A stretch of DNA of 64,000 nucleotides from Cichorium intybus (lineage: Eukaryota > Streptophyta > Magnoliopsida > Asterales > Asteraceae). Shown here piece after piece: positions 1 to 13,098 of the stretch (positions are counted from its first letter, which is position 1; each line of letters opens with the position of its first letter). A program made the position numbers and the translations under genes. The DNA is taken from assembly GCA_023525715.1 (NCBI GenBank), contig CM042010.1, forward strand, positions 87,287,384 through 87,351,383, in the 5' to 3' direction. The notes beneath the pieces are model-generated. The model was given only the letters and a program-made list of their open reading frames with translations. It made no database searches and had not been told where the DNA came from.

Positions 1-306
<306 letters not shown>

Positions 307-1198
307 GTTTAAATTGAGGACGCGCTTAGTAAGGGTAGTTCCGGAATTTTACCTTCTGTCCCTCGTCTTCATTCCATCCCTTACGATCTTCTGTGTAAAG
401 TTTCATTTTTTCATGTAAAGATTCCTTCTTTAAAGGTTTAATCTGTACGATTTAGTTCTTCAATCGCTTACGAATTAGTTCTTCCGTTTTCCATTTATAC
501 GCAATCTCAATCAAGTTGATTATTAGGGTTATTGATTGACGGACATTCGATCGCGACTTCAGTTCAGCGTCTTGAATTGATTTGTAGTAAGTTGATGTAT
601 TTTCGATTTGAGCATATATTTTGTTGATTTGGTCTTTTTACGATGTATCTGTATAACAATTTGCGATTTTGATGAGATTTGCTCCTTCTAATTATGGTAC
701 GCATCTTCAAATCCTTTTTAATCGTTGTATCTTATGATTCTAGTCTCCAATGTATCTTATGATTCTAGTCTGCAATGTATATTCTAATTTGTGATTTGGT
801 CTTCTTACGATGTATCTTATGATTCTAGTATGCAATGTATTCGTATGTTTCCATATATAACTGCCTTTCAGTAATTCAGTCATAATAGGAACTTCATATA
901 GAAATAGCTTTTGCTTTTAAGGTTATCTAATTATTAATTATCAATGAATCTTGAAAAGATTTTGAACAAATTTAGTTTTTAATGTTATATGTATGTTGCT
1001 CTGTACAACGTGTGGATTTCTTTGTTTTCTTCAAATTTATAAATCTAATGTCTCTTTATTATATGTTGCTCTATACAAATTTAGTTTTGTAGGTTGCAAA
1101 GATTATATGTTTTTTATAATGTCTCTTTATTGTATTTAACATCCAGAAATGTATTTAATTGATTGGTGAAAGTGATACTGAAATGTGAATCTTTTTTA
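307..1198 (+). other. 5' region of the MULE transposase gene
   Basis: No long open frame. The stretch contains a short repeated phrase around 720-830 (GTATCTTATGATTCTAGT three times) and a possible first ATG near 668 (ATGAGATTTGCTCCTTC) that would need splicing to the exon at 1199. It presumably holds the promoter, 5' UTR and first intron of the transposase gene. Confidence 0.4.
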
Positions 1199-1645
1199 GG
1201 TTCCAGTGATCAGAAGTTGGCATCAATTTACTGTAGTGACATTATTTTTGAACCTGATATGGATTTATATCATCCTAATGATGCAGGTGTGTAGATTCTT
1301 TTGTTTTTGGTTATTATTATCATTGAATCCGTTTAAGTTGATGTTAATTATCTATTTTAGGTAGTTCCATGATTGGTGAAACATCAGTTCAATCAATGGA
1401 TTCTGAAAGTGGAAATATGAATCCTCAATTTTTGAATGATGATGTTGAATTTGAAGATAGCAATTTTACTGGTAATATAGCTTCTGTGTGTATGCATATG
1501 TTATTTTCTTAATTATTGTTAATGATGTTGTTGTTTGGTTTATTGCAGATTTTCATTGTTACAACTATAATATTGAAGTTGATGATGTGTATTACCGTGA
1601 TATAACTGAAGATGAAGTACTTGAAGATATGACTTATTTGGAAGG

Positions 1646-1740
1646 TATTTGTTAATTATCTTTGTATATTGTAACATTTTTCATGTTATGCTTTTTAATG
1701 GCTTCAAAAATATATAGTATGGATATCAAAAAAAGGTAAG

Positions 1741-1809
<69 letters not shown>

Positions 1810-1899
1810 TATGTATATGCATATATATGCATATGTATATGCATATGAATATTCATATCATATGGTGTTTTAATATTATTTATATGCATATGGATAGAC

Positions 1900-1979
<80 letters not shown>

Positions 1980-2101
1980 TTTTCAAATCTGTTTTGATGC
2001 ATATACATATGAATATGCATATTTATCTGTTTTTGTTATATCATTCTTTGTAAAAGTAATATATTGTAACAATTTAATGTTTTTTTACTGTTTTAAATCA
2101 G
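1646..2101. repeat. intron with two (TA)n runs and CATATG-rich DNA
   Basis: Intron between the GT after 1644 and the AG before 2102. It holds (TA)n at about 1746-1806 and 1909-1972, and degenerate ATATGCATAT units at about 1807-1890 and 1995-2030. Open frames of the Tyr-Ile repeat type here are microsatellite artefacts. Confidence 0.85.
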
Positions 2102-3373
2102 GTAATACAAAAGCAAAGTATACACTTAGCAACATAGAGACAAAAATTGGTGGGAAGTCATATTCTACACCTATTGTTGATGAATCAGTGGTGCCTTCTA
2201 TTAAAATGGAGTTTGACACATTGGAAAAAGGTGTTGATATGTATACAACTTATGCAAAAAGCGGTGGATTTGACTGTAAACTGGGGTCTACAAAAAGAGT
2301 TAATGGAGTTATATTATACAAATACATGTTCTGTAATAGGCAAGGGCAAACATCAAAGCGTACATTAGACACATTAAATGGTGACAATGGTGTGCAAAAT
2401 CGAAGGACAGTAAGCAAAATGACAAATTGCGAAGCATTGATATGTTTTAAGCAAATTGAGCAAACTAGAAGATTTGTAGTAAGCAAATTCATTGATATGC
2501 ATAATCATGAATTATACATGAACGATACCGTGCACATGTTAAGAGATAAGCGACAGTTGGATTTTTATGATCAAAGGGCTTTATATAACTTGGGTATAAA
2601 TAATATCGGTGCAACAAAAACTCATGCTATAATGATTGGTTTGAAGGGTGGATACAATATTCAAGGACCTACATATGTGGATTATAAGAATTGGTCAAGG
2701 GATTTAAGTTGTTTTATAGGCGATAGTGATGCAAATATGTTGGTGAATTTGATGATGGAGCGTAAAAAATTTGTCCCGCAATTTTCATTCGAGTACATTT
2801 GTGAAGATAATCATCTTCTTGGATGTTTTTGGGCTGATGGAATTGCAAAAAGGAATTACATGGAATTTTGTGATGTTATATCATTTGATGCCACTTTTCG
2901 AACAAACAAGTAAGTTATTTGTTATGTTTTCTTTAAATTTAATGCATATTTGTTTTTCAAGCTTCTTATGTTTCATCTTATATTGGTTAATTTTTAACAG
3001 ATATAATATGATTTTTGTTCCATTCACCAGGATTGACAAATCATAAGAAATCTGTGACGTTTGGGGCTGCTTTACTTGGAAATGAGACGACTGATTTATA
3101 CATATGGCTTTTGAAAAGTTTTCTCAGTGCATTTGGTAAACAACCAAAGATTGTTGTCACAGACCAATATGCTGCAATTGCCAAAGCTGTGAAAGCTGTA
3201 TTTACGGAATCAATTCATCAGCTTTGTATGTGGCATATTGGGAAAAAGTTAACAGATAAGGTAATTTTAATTATTTTTGTATTTCTTTAAAAATTATATC
3301 AATACATGCATTATATGTTCTTTGAAAATACAACATTATTTTGCTAATCTGTGTATTATTTTGAAAATACAAC

Positions 3374-3730
3374 ATTATTTTGCTAATCTGTGTATTCATA
3401 TAGATATGCATATAGATATAAATATGCATATGGATACACATACAATATGCATATGATCTACAAGTATGCATATGGATTGCTATTAGTATTTGTAAATCTG
3501 TATATTAATATGATCAGTATGCATATTTGTATGCATATGGATATACATATAATATGCATATGCATATGAATTGCTATTAGTATTTCTAAATCTGTATATG
3601 AATATGATCTGTATGCATATTTGTATGCATATGGATACACATATAATATGCATATGCATATGAATTGCTATTAGTATTTCTAAATTTGTATATGAATAAT
3701 ATCTGTATCCATAATTGTATGCATATTTAT
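3374..3730. repeat. CATATG/ATGCAT degenerate array in transposase intron
   Basis: Intron 3261-3762 is dominated by imperfect copies of a ~100-bp phrase (GCATATGGATAC...AATATGCATATG...TTGCTATTAGTATTTCTAAATCTG) repeated about three times, plus a shorter duplication at about 3310-3390 (ATTATTTTGCTAATCTGTGTATT). It is one of about a dozen such arrays confined to MULE sequence. Confidence 0.8.
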
Positions 3731-4168
3731 ATTTAAAAGGTATTTTTTGTTGTTTTTTGCAGGTTTGTCCAAAAATAATTTATGGTACTGATTTCAGACA
3801 GAGGCTGCAAAATATAGTATGGAATCCATGTATTGATTATGATGTTTTTGAAAAGAAATGGATTCGTCTTATTGAAGAATTTAATCTTGGAGAAAATAAA
3901 TGGCTTAAAGAGATGTTTAACATACGTAATCGATGGATTCCTGCGTTTTTCAAAGGTGTTAATCTTTCAGGATTAATGAGGACAACATCTTTATCAGAAA
4001 GCCAAAAAATTTTCTTCCAGAGAGTTTTAAATAAGAAATCAACATTATTGATATTGATAATGAAGTTTGATGCTGGTGTGGACAAACAAAGAAATAGGCA
4101 AGTTTCAAATGATTACAATTCAGTAGTCGTAAATCTGTCAACTACAGTCAAAGCATTAACACCTGTAT

Positions 4169-4204
4169 CATTTGATATATGATTCAGTGTGGACTTGTAC
4201 ATTT
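4169..4204 (+). repeat. 31-bp duplication of transposase exon next to Copia-1
   Basis: The phrase starting CATTTGATATATGATTCAG and ending GGACTTGTA lies at about 4169-4199 and again at 13094-13124, immediately outside the two ends of Copia-1. The copia target duplication is only CATTT (4200-4204 and 13094-13098), so the remainder looks like a tandem duplication that existed before the insertion. Thirty-one bases is not a multiple of three, so it also breaks the transposase frame. Confidence 0.75.
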
Positions 4205-5251
4205 TGTTGGAAATCATGGTTCATGTAATTAGTTTCAAAAACATGAGTTTGCAACGGAAGCATAAAATCATGAACACAAATTCCATTTTCAAGAGGATCA
4301 TGCTACATGCATGTAGAGATAAGATGAAGAACAAACATAGATTAAGTTCAAGATCATAACCTTTGTTCTTGGGTTTGGTTTGGATGATTTTGATAGCTAG
4401 GAATCAAATTAGAATCCCTCTATAGTTGATCCACCACAAGCTTGAACACCCTTGAATGCTAGTTCCACAACTTGCAAGTTAGAACTCCTTTTCTTGTGAA
4501 ACCAAAAACCAATTTTGCTAAGCACTTAAGGAGAGTTTCTTTGGCTGATTTTAAGCATAAAAGAATGGTAAAAACCCCTCAAGATGGCCGGCCATATATC
4601 AACCAAAAGGAGAAAGAAACAATGGTCATGTGCTTAAAGAAAGAGCACTATTTTTAAGTCATCCAACCATGCCTTGTCCCCTCTATAATGGCTGAATTTG
4701 TGCAAGCCAAAAAGAAATTATATTTGGGTTTTTATTATTTATAAAGCTTATACAATGAAAGCTTATAAATAATACATCTTCATTTTCTTTAATGGGATAA
4801 CATTTAACCCATGAGTTTGTATAAATAAACCATTAGAACATGTAATCTTAAATGTATAAATATATACATACTTACATATATATATATATATATGTATATA
4901 TGTATTATTACAATATCTATTTTATTTAATTTACCAATTAAATTAAATAAAAGACTTACTTATAAATCAATCAAATCGTTTAACGATTTAAACAATTTAA
5001 TTGATACACTTAATTAATTCATCACATATGAATTATTAATCAACCTTTAATTTTTTGTAGTTATTATTATTTACCTCAAATAATAATAACCTACAAGATT
5101 AAATTGCAAGTTTAGTATCATTTGATGTTAAATCAAATTTAACGTTCTAAATGATCAATTGGTGTCAAACTTGTTGTTGGTGTGACCCTATAGGATCATG
5201 TATTATTAGTAATATCATTTTACGATCATCCTTGGGCATATAGAACTAACA
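4205..5251 (-). repeat. Copia-1 3' LTR (left)
   Basis: 1047 bp, starts TGTTGG and ends AACTAACA on +. It lacks a ~48-bp segment present in the other LTR at about 12404-12454. Its TA run is only 18 bp (4876-4893). Confidence 0.93.
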
Positions 5252-6030
5252 ATCTCCCACTTGCACAAGGTTGCATCATAGAATGATATCGACAGTGGTA
5301 AACGTCTAGCAACATTTCACTGCCCCCAATAACACATGACATTGTGCCATTCAACAACATTCAATTCTTCAGAAAACACGAGGCTCTAATTGATGTATAA
5401 GGTTATCTATCAATTATCCCTTTGTCACAGACATCATGTTGAACATGAGACATGGATCTTAATCATTCTCATTTTATGTTCAACTTTCAAACAGGCGCCT
5501 TAGATGTCTAACTCTCAACACATAAGAGGAACAAATCCCGTCTTGACTACATACGCCCCTCATATAATTAGTACTATGCATGAGTATGGCCTTTATGGTT
5601 GTCTGTTTTTCACGAACAACGGTGAACCATATCAAAACACAGCACTCTCTACACTTGAGTCCCAAATATGTATCTCAGGTCTAAGGATACAATGATAATA
5701 CCTTTGTTCAAGAATCACTTATGATGATTATCCATGAAGTGATCTTGAAACGGGTCAAGTCCAATACTTGTTCACTAACAAGTATCTATGAATTTGGTTG
5801 CAACCTTTTGCTACTTTTACCCATAAAAGTCAACCAATCCAATTCATATTAGTCTTACTTCATAATTTCTCCCACAACTATGATCGACTATGGACGTTTA
5901 GAATAAATAAATTATTCAAGGATTAAACATGCTAATAAAACACAAAATTATGAAAGAAACATCACGTCACATATATTACATAATTCTTGTCGTTTACATA
6001 AGTTCATATTCATAAAACATTAAACACAAA
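5252..6030 (-). other. Copia-1 region between pol end and 3' LTR
   Basis: About 780 bp with the polypurine tract at the LTR edge and no credible open frame. It is the 3' untranslated part of the element. Confidence 0.7.
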
Positions 6031-9000
6031 TCAAATCCATTCATTAGAAAAACGGAGTCCTATACCCTTAGCATGACTTTCATGCTTAGTTTGGGGTAAA
6101 GGTTTCGTGAATGGGTCTGCCAAATTTTGATCTGTATGAACCTTGTGAATACTTATTTCACCATTCTTAACTTCATGTCTAATGTAGTTATACCTTCGGT
6201 GAATGTGTTTGGTTTTTTGATGCAATCTAGGTTCCTTTGCTTGAGCTATAGCACCTAGATTGTCACAGAAGATTTCTATAGGGTCCCGAATGGAAGGAAC
6301 AACCCCTAGATCTTCTATGAACTTTCTCATCCAGACAGCTTATTGATCAGCTTCTGAAGCAGCAACATATTCTGATTCTGTAGTGGATTGTGCAATCACT
6401 TCTTGTTTGGAACTCTTCCAAGACACGGCTCCTCCATTTAAAATAAAGACATACCCAGATTGAGATTTCGAATCATCCCTATCTGTTTGGAAGCTTGCGT
6501 CAGTGTAACCCTTTACCTTTAAGCTTTCTTCCAAACCGCCGTAAACTAAGAACATATCTTTAGTTCTTCTCAAGTACTTAAGAATGTTCTTTACAGCAGT
6601 CCAGTGGGCTTCACCTGGGTTCTGTTGATACCTACTAGTCATACTTAAGGCACATGAGACGTCGGGCCTAGTGCATAACATGGCATACATGATGGACCCA
6701 ATTGCCGAAGCATATGGGACATGTTTCATCCTTTCAAGTTCAGTCCTAGTGTTTGGGCACTGAGACTTGCTTAGGATGGTGCCATGCGGCATTGGCAAGA
6801 ATCCTCTTTTGGAGTCTTGCATCTTGAACCTTTTCAAGATTTTATCAATATATACACTTTGGCTAAGACCAATAAGTCTCTTAGATCTATCTCTATAGAT
6901 CTTTATGCCTAATACATAAGCAGCTTCCCCTAGATCCTTCATTGAGAAACAACTCTCAAGGAACGCTTTGACACCTTTTAAGGTTGGGATGTCATTTCCA
7001 AATAAAAGTATGTCATCTACATACAATACTAGGATTATGACAATGCTCCCACTAGCTTTCTTGTAAACACAGGAGTCATCCTCATTTTTGATGAATCCAA
7101 AACTCGTAATCTTTTCATCAAAACGGATGTTCCATGTTCGAGACGCTTGCTTTAATCCATAGATAGATCTTTTAAGCTTGCACACTTTGTTTGGATGCTT
7201 GGGATCGACAAAACCTTCAGGTTGATCCATATAGACATCTTCCAATAAGTATCCATTAAGGAAAGCGGTCTTAACATCCATTTGCCATATCTCATAATCA
7301 TAGTACGCGGCTATGGAAAAAAGTATCCTAATCGACATGATCATTGCCACTGGAGAAAAGGTCTCATCATAGTCAATACCATGAGTCTGTGAGTATCCTT
7401 TAGCGACAAGTCTAGCCTTAAAAGTGTGAACATTTCCATCCACGTCGATTTTCTTCTTGAAAACCCATTTGTTCCCAACAGTCTTACAATTGGTGGGAAG
7501 ATTAACCAAGTTCCAAACTTGATTATCGTGCATGGATTGCATCTCAGTGTTCATGGCCTCAAGCCATTTATCAGATTCAGGATCTGATATTGCACTCTGA
7601 TAGTTGACGGGTTCATCAGAATCTATCGTATAACATTCCTCTTCCATCAAAAGGTAACCATACCTTTCTGGTTCAATTCGAACCCTACCAGATTTGCGAA
7701 CACTTTGTGTTACAATTTGTTCCTGATCAACCGTTTGTTCAGGTTCAACAATTTCTTGTTGAATGCTAGATTCAACTTCTTGTGTATCAGGTTGTGGTTC
7801 CTGAAGTTCCTCAAGTTCCACAAACCTCCCACTAGCCTCTTCCGTCAGAAACTTGTTTTCTAGGAATTCAGCTTTTCGAGAAATAAATATCTTATTCTCG
7901 ATGGGATTGTAGAAATAGTATCCAAGACAATCTTTCGGATACCCTACAAAGATACATTTAGTTGAACGGGGTTCTAATTTGTTTGAAGCTTCTTGTCTAA
8001 CATAAGCTTCACAACCCCATACCTTGAGATAGGATAAAGATGGAACCCTTCCATGCCATATCTCATAAGGCGTTTTATCTACCTTCTTAGTAGGTGCCAT
8101 GTTTAGGAGACGAGCAGCTGTTTGTAAAGCATAACCCCAAAAAGATAAAGGTAGAGTACTTCTACTCATCATGGATCGAACCATATCCAATAGTGTTCGG
8201 TTCCGCCTCTCAGACACACCGTTATGTTGTGGTGTTCCAGGTGGAGTAAGTTGTGAAACAATTCCACAAGTCTTACAATGATCCATAAAGTTTGTACTTA
8301 AGTACTCACCTCCTCTATCAGAACGAAGAACTTTAATTGTTTTGTTGAGTTGATTTTCCACTTCACTTTGAAACGTTTTGAACATTTCAAACGCCTCATG
8401 TTTATGTTTAATCAAATAAACATATCCAAAACGACTAAAGTCGTCAGTGAAGGTGATGAAATATCTTTCACCATATCTAGTCATTGGCTTGAAAGGACCA
8501 CATACATCCGTATGTATGATTCCTAACAAGTCCTTTGCTCTCTCATTAGTTCCGGAGAAAGGAGCTTTAGTCATCTTGCCATGTAAACAAGATTCATATA
8601 TATCAAATGAGTCATTCTCATTTGCCTTCAAAAGTCCACTCTTTTGAAGTTGGGATATGCGATTCTTGTTTATATGCCCAAGGCGACAATGCCATAGATA
8701 GGTTTGACTCAAATCAAATTTGGGTTTCTTGGTGAAAGTGTGGTATAAAGAGCCATTGTTAGTATTTTCATCAAGGTTTACTTCATAAATTCCATTTAAA
8801 GGCCTAGCCTCAAAATAGAATACATTGTTTTTGTAAACACAAATATCATCATTATTAAAGGAAAGATCAAATCCACATTGTCTTAATTTAGCAACCAAAA
8901 TAATATTCCTAGTCAAGCTAGGAACATAGTAAACATTCAACAATGTCATACACAAGCCATTAGGTAGTAATAAATCAAAACTTCCAATTGAATCCACCGC

Positions 9001-10049
9001 AACCCTTGCATTGTTTCCAACTCGAAGTACTACTTCATTTGCCTTCAGTCGCTTACTCCTTTTGAACCCCTGCAACATATTACATATGTGAGTTCCACAA
9101 CCAGTATCAAATACCCATGTGTTAGGAGATAAATTATAAAGTTCTAGGTCTATCACATAGATACCTGAAGTGCCTTCACCGGCATTCTTCTTCTTCAACT
9201 CCGCAAGATAGGTAGGGTAATTTCTCTTCCAATGCCCAACCTTGCCACATTCGAAGCACGCGTCTTCTTTGGCAACTTTTGCCTTCTTCTTGGGCGGACG
9301 GGATGATTGGACAACTTTCTTGCCCTTTCCTTTGAAAGCTTTTGCTTTCCCCTTGCCCTTGGAGTTGGTGGGGTGTTCTGGTCTAGTTCTCTTTGTGCCA
9401 CCTTCCTTGATCATGAGAACTTGAGTGGTTTTCTTAGGCAGATTCTTTTCCGCGGTAATTAGCATCCCATGTAATTCTGGGATAGTCTTGTTGAAACCAT
9501 TCATGTTAAAATTCATGACAAAAGGATCAAAGGACTTTGTCAAGGAGTTAAGGATCATATCCGTTGCTAGCTCTTCGGGCATCACAACTCCAAGACGTGC
9601 CAAATGATCAATGTGACTCTTCATTTTGAGCACATAAGAGCTTACCGACTGCCCATCCTCCATCTTGCAAGCATGGAAAGCCCGAACAGTTTCGAACCTT
9701 TCCGTCTTGCAAGTTGTTGGAACATTTCCTTTAGTTGATGAATCATGTCATAGGCTGAATGATTCTCCAAATCCTTCTGAAGGTCAGGAATCATGGTTGC
9801 CAACATGAGGCATGATGCATCGATGGAATCATCCATCTTTTTAAGCCATGCATCGTGTGCGGGCTTAGGAATGGCAGGGGGCTCTTCTGGAAGTGGTTCA
9901 TTGAGAACATATTCTTTCTTTTCTTGTTTGAGAACAATTCTCACACTACGGTGCCAATCCAAGAAGTTGGTATGGTTAAGTTTTTCTCCTTCAAGGAGAG
10001 ACCGTAGTGAGGTTTTGTTAGGAGCCGAGTGTGTGTTGTTTGGTGCCAT
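6031..10049 (-). pseudogene. Copia-1 gag-pol polyprotein, broken
   Basis: One ancestral frame starting at 10049 (MAPNNTHSAPNK). Order: gag (UBN2-like), a CCHC knuckle, aspartic protease (WVFDTGCGTH), GAG-pre-integrase and integrase (LWHCRLGH; IHTDVCGPF; LRSDRGGEY; TPQHNGVSERRN), reverse transcriptase (KTAFLNG; LYVDDILLFGND) and RNase H (GYTDASF). Breaks, judged against Copia-2: a one-base deletion at about 9704-9709 near the gag middle; TAA at 6340-6342 in RNase H where the frame should continue; and loss of two zinc-ligand cysteines to Tyr, one in the CCHC knuckle (about 9226) and one in the integrase HHCC motif (about 8598). The last ~100 residues continue at 6330-6031. It cannot make a working polyprotein. 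Confidence 0.93.
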
Positions 10050-11940
10050 CTACAAAATTTTAACAAGGTTCTATTTAGTAAATTATGATGTTAAGTCCTT
10101 AATAATTAATACCCTTTCTTGTTTCATAAACTTTAATTAATTAAGGTCTAGAATCCAAGTTGCATCACGAATAAGTGGTTAGGTATCCTTTATCCCGCCT
10201 ATTCGAATCAACAAGGTAGGTAACGGTTTACCAATTATATCCAAATATAATTTCTAGAGTTATGGGATCCCATTATAACATTTATAAGTTTGGCATGTTT
10301 GATCCCATCTATGCCTTGGATTTCTAATGCTTAGGTGACCTTTATCACAAGAGATTTCCAAACGAATCATCCTACTTAAACGGACGTGTAGTTTTGTCAA
10401 CTATTGATGGTTAGGTGTCCTTTATCCCATCAATATTGCAAAACTACTTCTTGTATCACAAGAAGACTCCAAGTGGTTAGGTATCCTTTATCCCACAAGG
10501 AAATACAAGTGATACATGAGTGTCTTTAAGAGGGACGACATTGATTCGTATTTCATAAGGGATTTGAATGTTTTACAATTCTAATTTTGAAAAACATATG
10601 GTATCATGTAGATTGCATGCATCCAATGAACATGGTACCATTAAATCTTATTTTGTTAATTGGTTCCTTAATCATAAAATCTCCATTTTATTGATTCTTT
10701 GTTTGTGGTCAAGATTACAATTAATATCCAATATTAAGTTTGAGTTTGATCACATATATTAGAACCAATTTATAATCCTAAATAATTACCATTATTACTT
10801 AGGGTTGGAGTTTGTAAGATTTCATAAAATCTCCATTTTATTTCTTGTTTCAATCATTTTCAAAACTTGACTTAATAGGTTTTATAACAAAACCCATTTT
10901 AATAAAACCAATTTTATCACATCTTATGTTTTAAATGTCAACTTTTGAAAAATACAAACTCCTTGATGATTATGTTTAATTATCTAGGTTGTCTAGCATG
11001 CAAAATATTATTTTCATCCACAACATAACATAATAAAACATTCAAACATCACAAGCATGCATGGGTGCATAAACACAAGCCAACTAGTTTGATATTTCAT
11101 GTGAGCCACACATGAAATATCAAGTCCAAACCTAGGGACAAAAAGGTGACAAAAAGTCAACCAAATGATCTTCGATTTGGCTACAATTTTGCCAAGCTTC
11201 GTATATCACCAAATGACACTTGAACCACCATTTCTTGACATCATAGAGTGAGATGTGAATTTTCTTCTGCCACTTCAAAACTTGCGAAAATCAGGGGCAG
11301 CAGGAAGAAAAAAATGTGGTTTTTGTTGCATTTTTCAATTCATTCTTGGCCATATTGATGCTAATACTTGTTGAAACTTAATGTATATACTAGATATTAA
11401 AGTTACCAACAAGTATATCACCAAATGATCAAGATATGAATTTATAAAACACTTCCAAAACATTTTTGAAATCTGGACAGCAGCTCTTCAGAAAGTGCTG
11501 CTGTTGGGTGCAATCTTTTCTTACTTCCTTCTCTTGTTACATTTTGTGAATGAAATAAAATACAACTATTCTAACAATTACAAAATGAATAAAAGAAGTA
11601 AATAACTAATTATTATTACAAACCATTTGAATAAAAGAATAGATTACAACCAAATCGAATACAAAAACAAAACATGCATCATATGGTCCTTGGCTTGTTT
11701 ATGCACCATTTTATCACATAAAATCATAAGAAAATCAACACTTTGTTTTTCTAAGGCAACATCTATGTAACCAAATGCATGCATACATAAAATATAGTTG
11801 GTTACATAAAATCATAGATTATATATTTGCATGTTGCCAAAGAAGCCATGCATGAAACTTTCATTCAAGAAGATGAACATTCATGGCTTCCAAAAACCAA
11901 GTTTATCCAAATAAACTTATTATCTAAACATGCAATATAG
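10050..11940 (-). other. Copia-1 long untranslated leader
   Basis: About 1.9 kb between gag and primer site without a real gene. At about 10180-10500 a phrase of the type GGTTAGGTATCCTTTATCCC recurs four times at 85-130 bp spacing. The same repeats occur in Copia-2 at about 60915-61240, so the spacing is a family property. Confidence 0.75.
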
Positions 11941-11957
11941 CCTTGGCTCTGATACCA
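11941..11957 (-). promoter_or_regulatory. Copia-1 primer binding site (initiator-Met tRNA type)
   Basis: Reverse complement TGGTATCAGAGCCAAGG, two bases from the 5' LTR. It is the usual plant copia primer site. Confidence 0.9.
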
Positions 11958-11959
11958 AT

Positions 11960-12674
11960 TTTTGGAAATCATGGTTCATGTAATTAGTTTCAAAAACATG
12001 AGTTTGCAACGGAAGCATAAAATCATGAACACAAATTCCATTTTCAAGAGGATCATGCTACATACATGTAGAGATAAGATGAAGAACAAACATAGATTAA
12101 GTTCAAGATCATAACCTTTGTTCTTGGGTTTGGTTTGGATGATTTTGATAGCTATGAATCAAATTAGAATCCCTCTATAGTTGATCCACCACAAGCTTGA
12201 ACACCCTTGAATGCTAGTTCCACAACTTGCAAGTTAGAACTCCTTTTCTTGTGAAACCAAAAACCAATTTTGCTAAGCACTTAAGGAGAGTTTCTTTGGC
12301 TGATTTTAAGCATAAAAGAATGGTAAAAACCCCTCAAGATGGCCGGCCATATATCAACCAAAAGGAGAAAGAAACAATGGTCATGTGCTTAAAGAAAGAG
12401 CACTCATATCATCCATGGTCACACCTAGAAGACATGAAGAATATTGCTTTACTTTTTAAGTCATCCAACCATGCCTTGTCCCCTCTATAATGGCTGAATT
12501 TGTGCAAGCCAAAAAGAAATTATATTTGGGTTTTTATTATTTATAAAGCTTATACAATAAAAGCTTATAAATAATACATCTTCATTTTCTTTAATGGGAT
12601 AACATTTAACCCATGAGTTTGTATAAATAAACCATTAGAACATGTAATCTTAAATGTATAAATATATACATACT

Positions 12675-12747
<73 letters not shown>

Positions 12748-13093
12748 TATTACAATATCTATTTTATTTAATTTACCAATTAAATTAAATAAAAGGCTTA
12801 CTTATAAATCAATCAAATCGTTTAACGATTTAAACAATTTAATTGATACACTTAATTAATTCATCACATATGAATTATTAATCAACCTTTAATTTTTTGT
12901 AGTTATTATTATTTACCTCAAATAATAATAACCTACAAGATTAAATTGCAAGTTTAGTATCATTTGATGTTAAATCAAATTTAACGTTCTAAATGATCAA
13001 TTGGTGTCAAACTTGTTGTTGGTGTGACCCTATAGGATCATGTATTATTAGTAATATCATTTTACGATCATCCTTGGGCATATAGAACTAACA
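11960..13093 (-). repeat. Copia-1 5' LTR (right)
   Basis: 1134 bp. Its outer end keeps AACTAACA, while the inner end is TTTTGG instead of TGTTGG, a mutated terminal dinucleotide. It holds a 58-bp TA run at 12678-12735 and the extra segment at about 12404-12454. Confidence 0.93.
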
Positions 13094-13098
13094 CATTT

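Larger units (their letters stand above)
1199..4177 (+). pseudogene. MULE transposase (FAR1/MuDR type), N-terminal and core exons
   Basis: DDE transposase of the plant MULE/FRS superfamily, which cuts at the element's terminal repeats. Exons read from GT/AG borders: about 1199-1286, 1361-1471, 1549-1644 (acidic N-terminus), 2102-2909, 3001-3260 and 3763-4177. Exon 2102-2909 holds a FAR1-like zinc-binding region (FDCKLGSTKR ... YMFCN ... NCEALICF ... DMHNHEL), then FRS-like QGPTYVDYKNW and the first catalytic Asp in ISFDATFRTNK. Exon 3001-3260 has TFGAALLGNE, the second Asp in VVTDQYAAI and LCMWHIGKKL. Introns hold (TA)n and CATATG arrays. A one-base excess in the A run at about 3038-3040 shifts the frame between the conserved FVPFT and NHKK blocks. 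The frame ends at TGA about 4180, where a 31-bp duplication and Copia-1 follow. Decayed, but the family assignment is firm. Confidence 0.88.
4205..13093 (-). mobile_element. Copia-1: Ty1/copia LTR retrotransposon inserted in MULE transposase
   Basis: Full-length element read on the minus strand. LTRs lie at 4205-5251 and 11960-13093, with 5-bp target duplication CATTT on both sides. The primer site at 11941-11957 (reverse complement TGGTATCAGAGCCAAGG) lies next to the 5' LTR and a purine tract (AAGTGGGAGAT) next to the 3' LTR at 5252-5262. The gag-pol order PR-INT-RT-RH marks it as Ty1/copia. The gag-pol frame is broken. The LTRs differ by a 48-bp indel and by (TA)n length. Confidence 0.95.

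Noticed and set aside
9195..9424. Short frames on both strands over the copia gag knuckle region, also at 61949-62216
   Set aside because: They are out-of-frame shadows of the gag-pol polyprotein.
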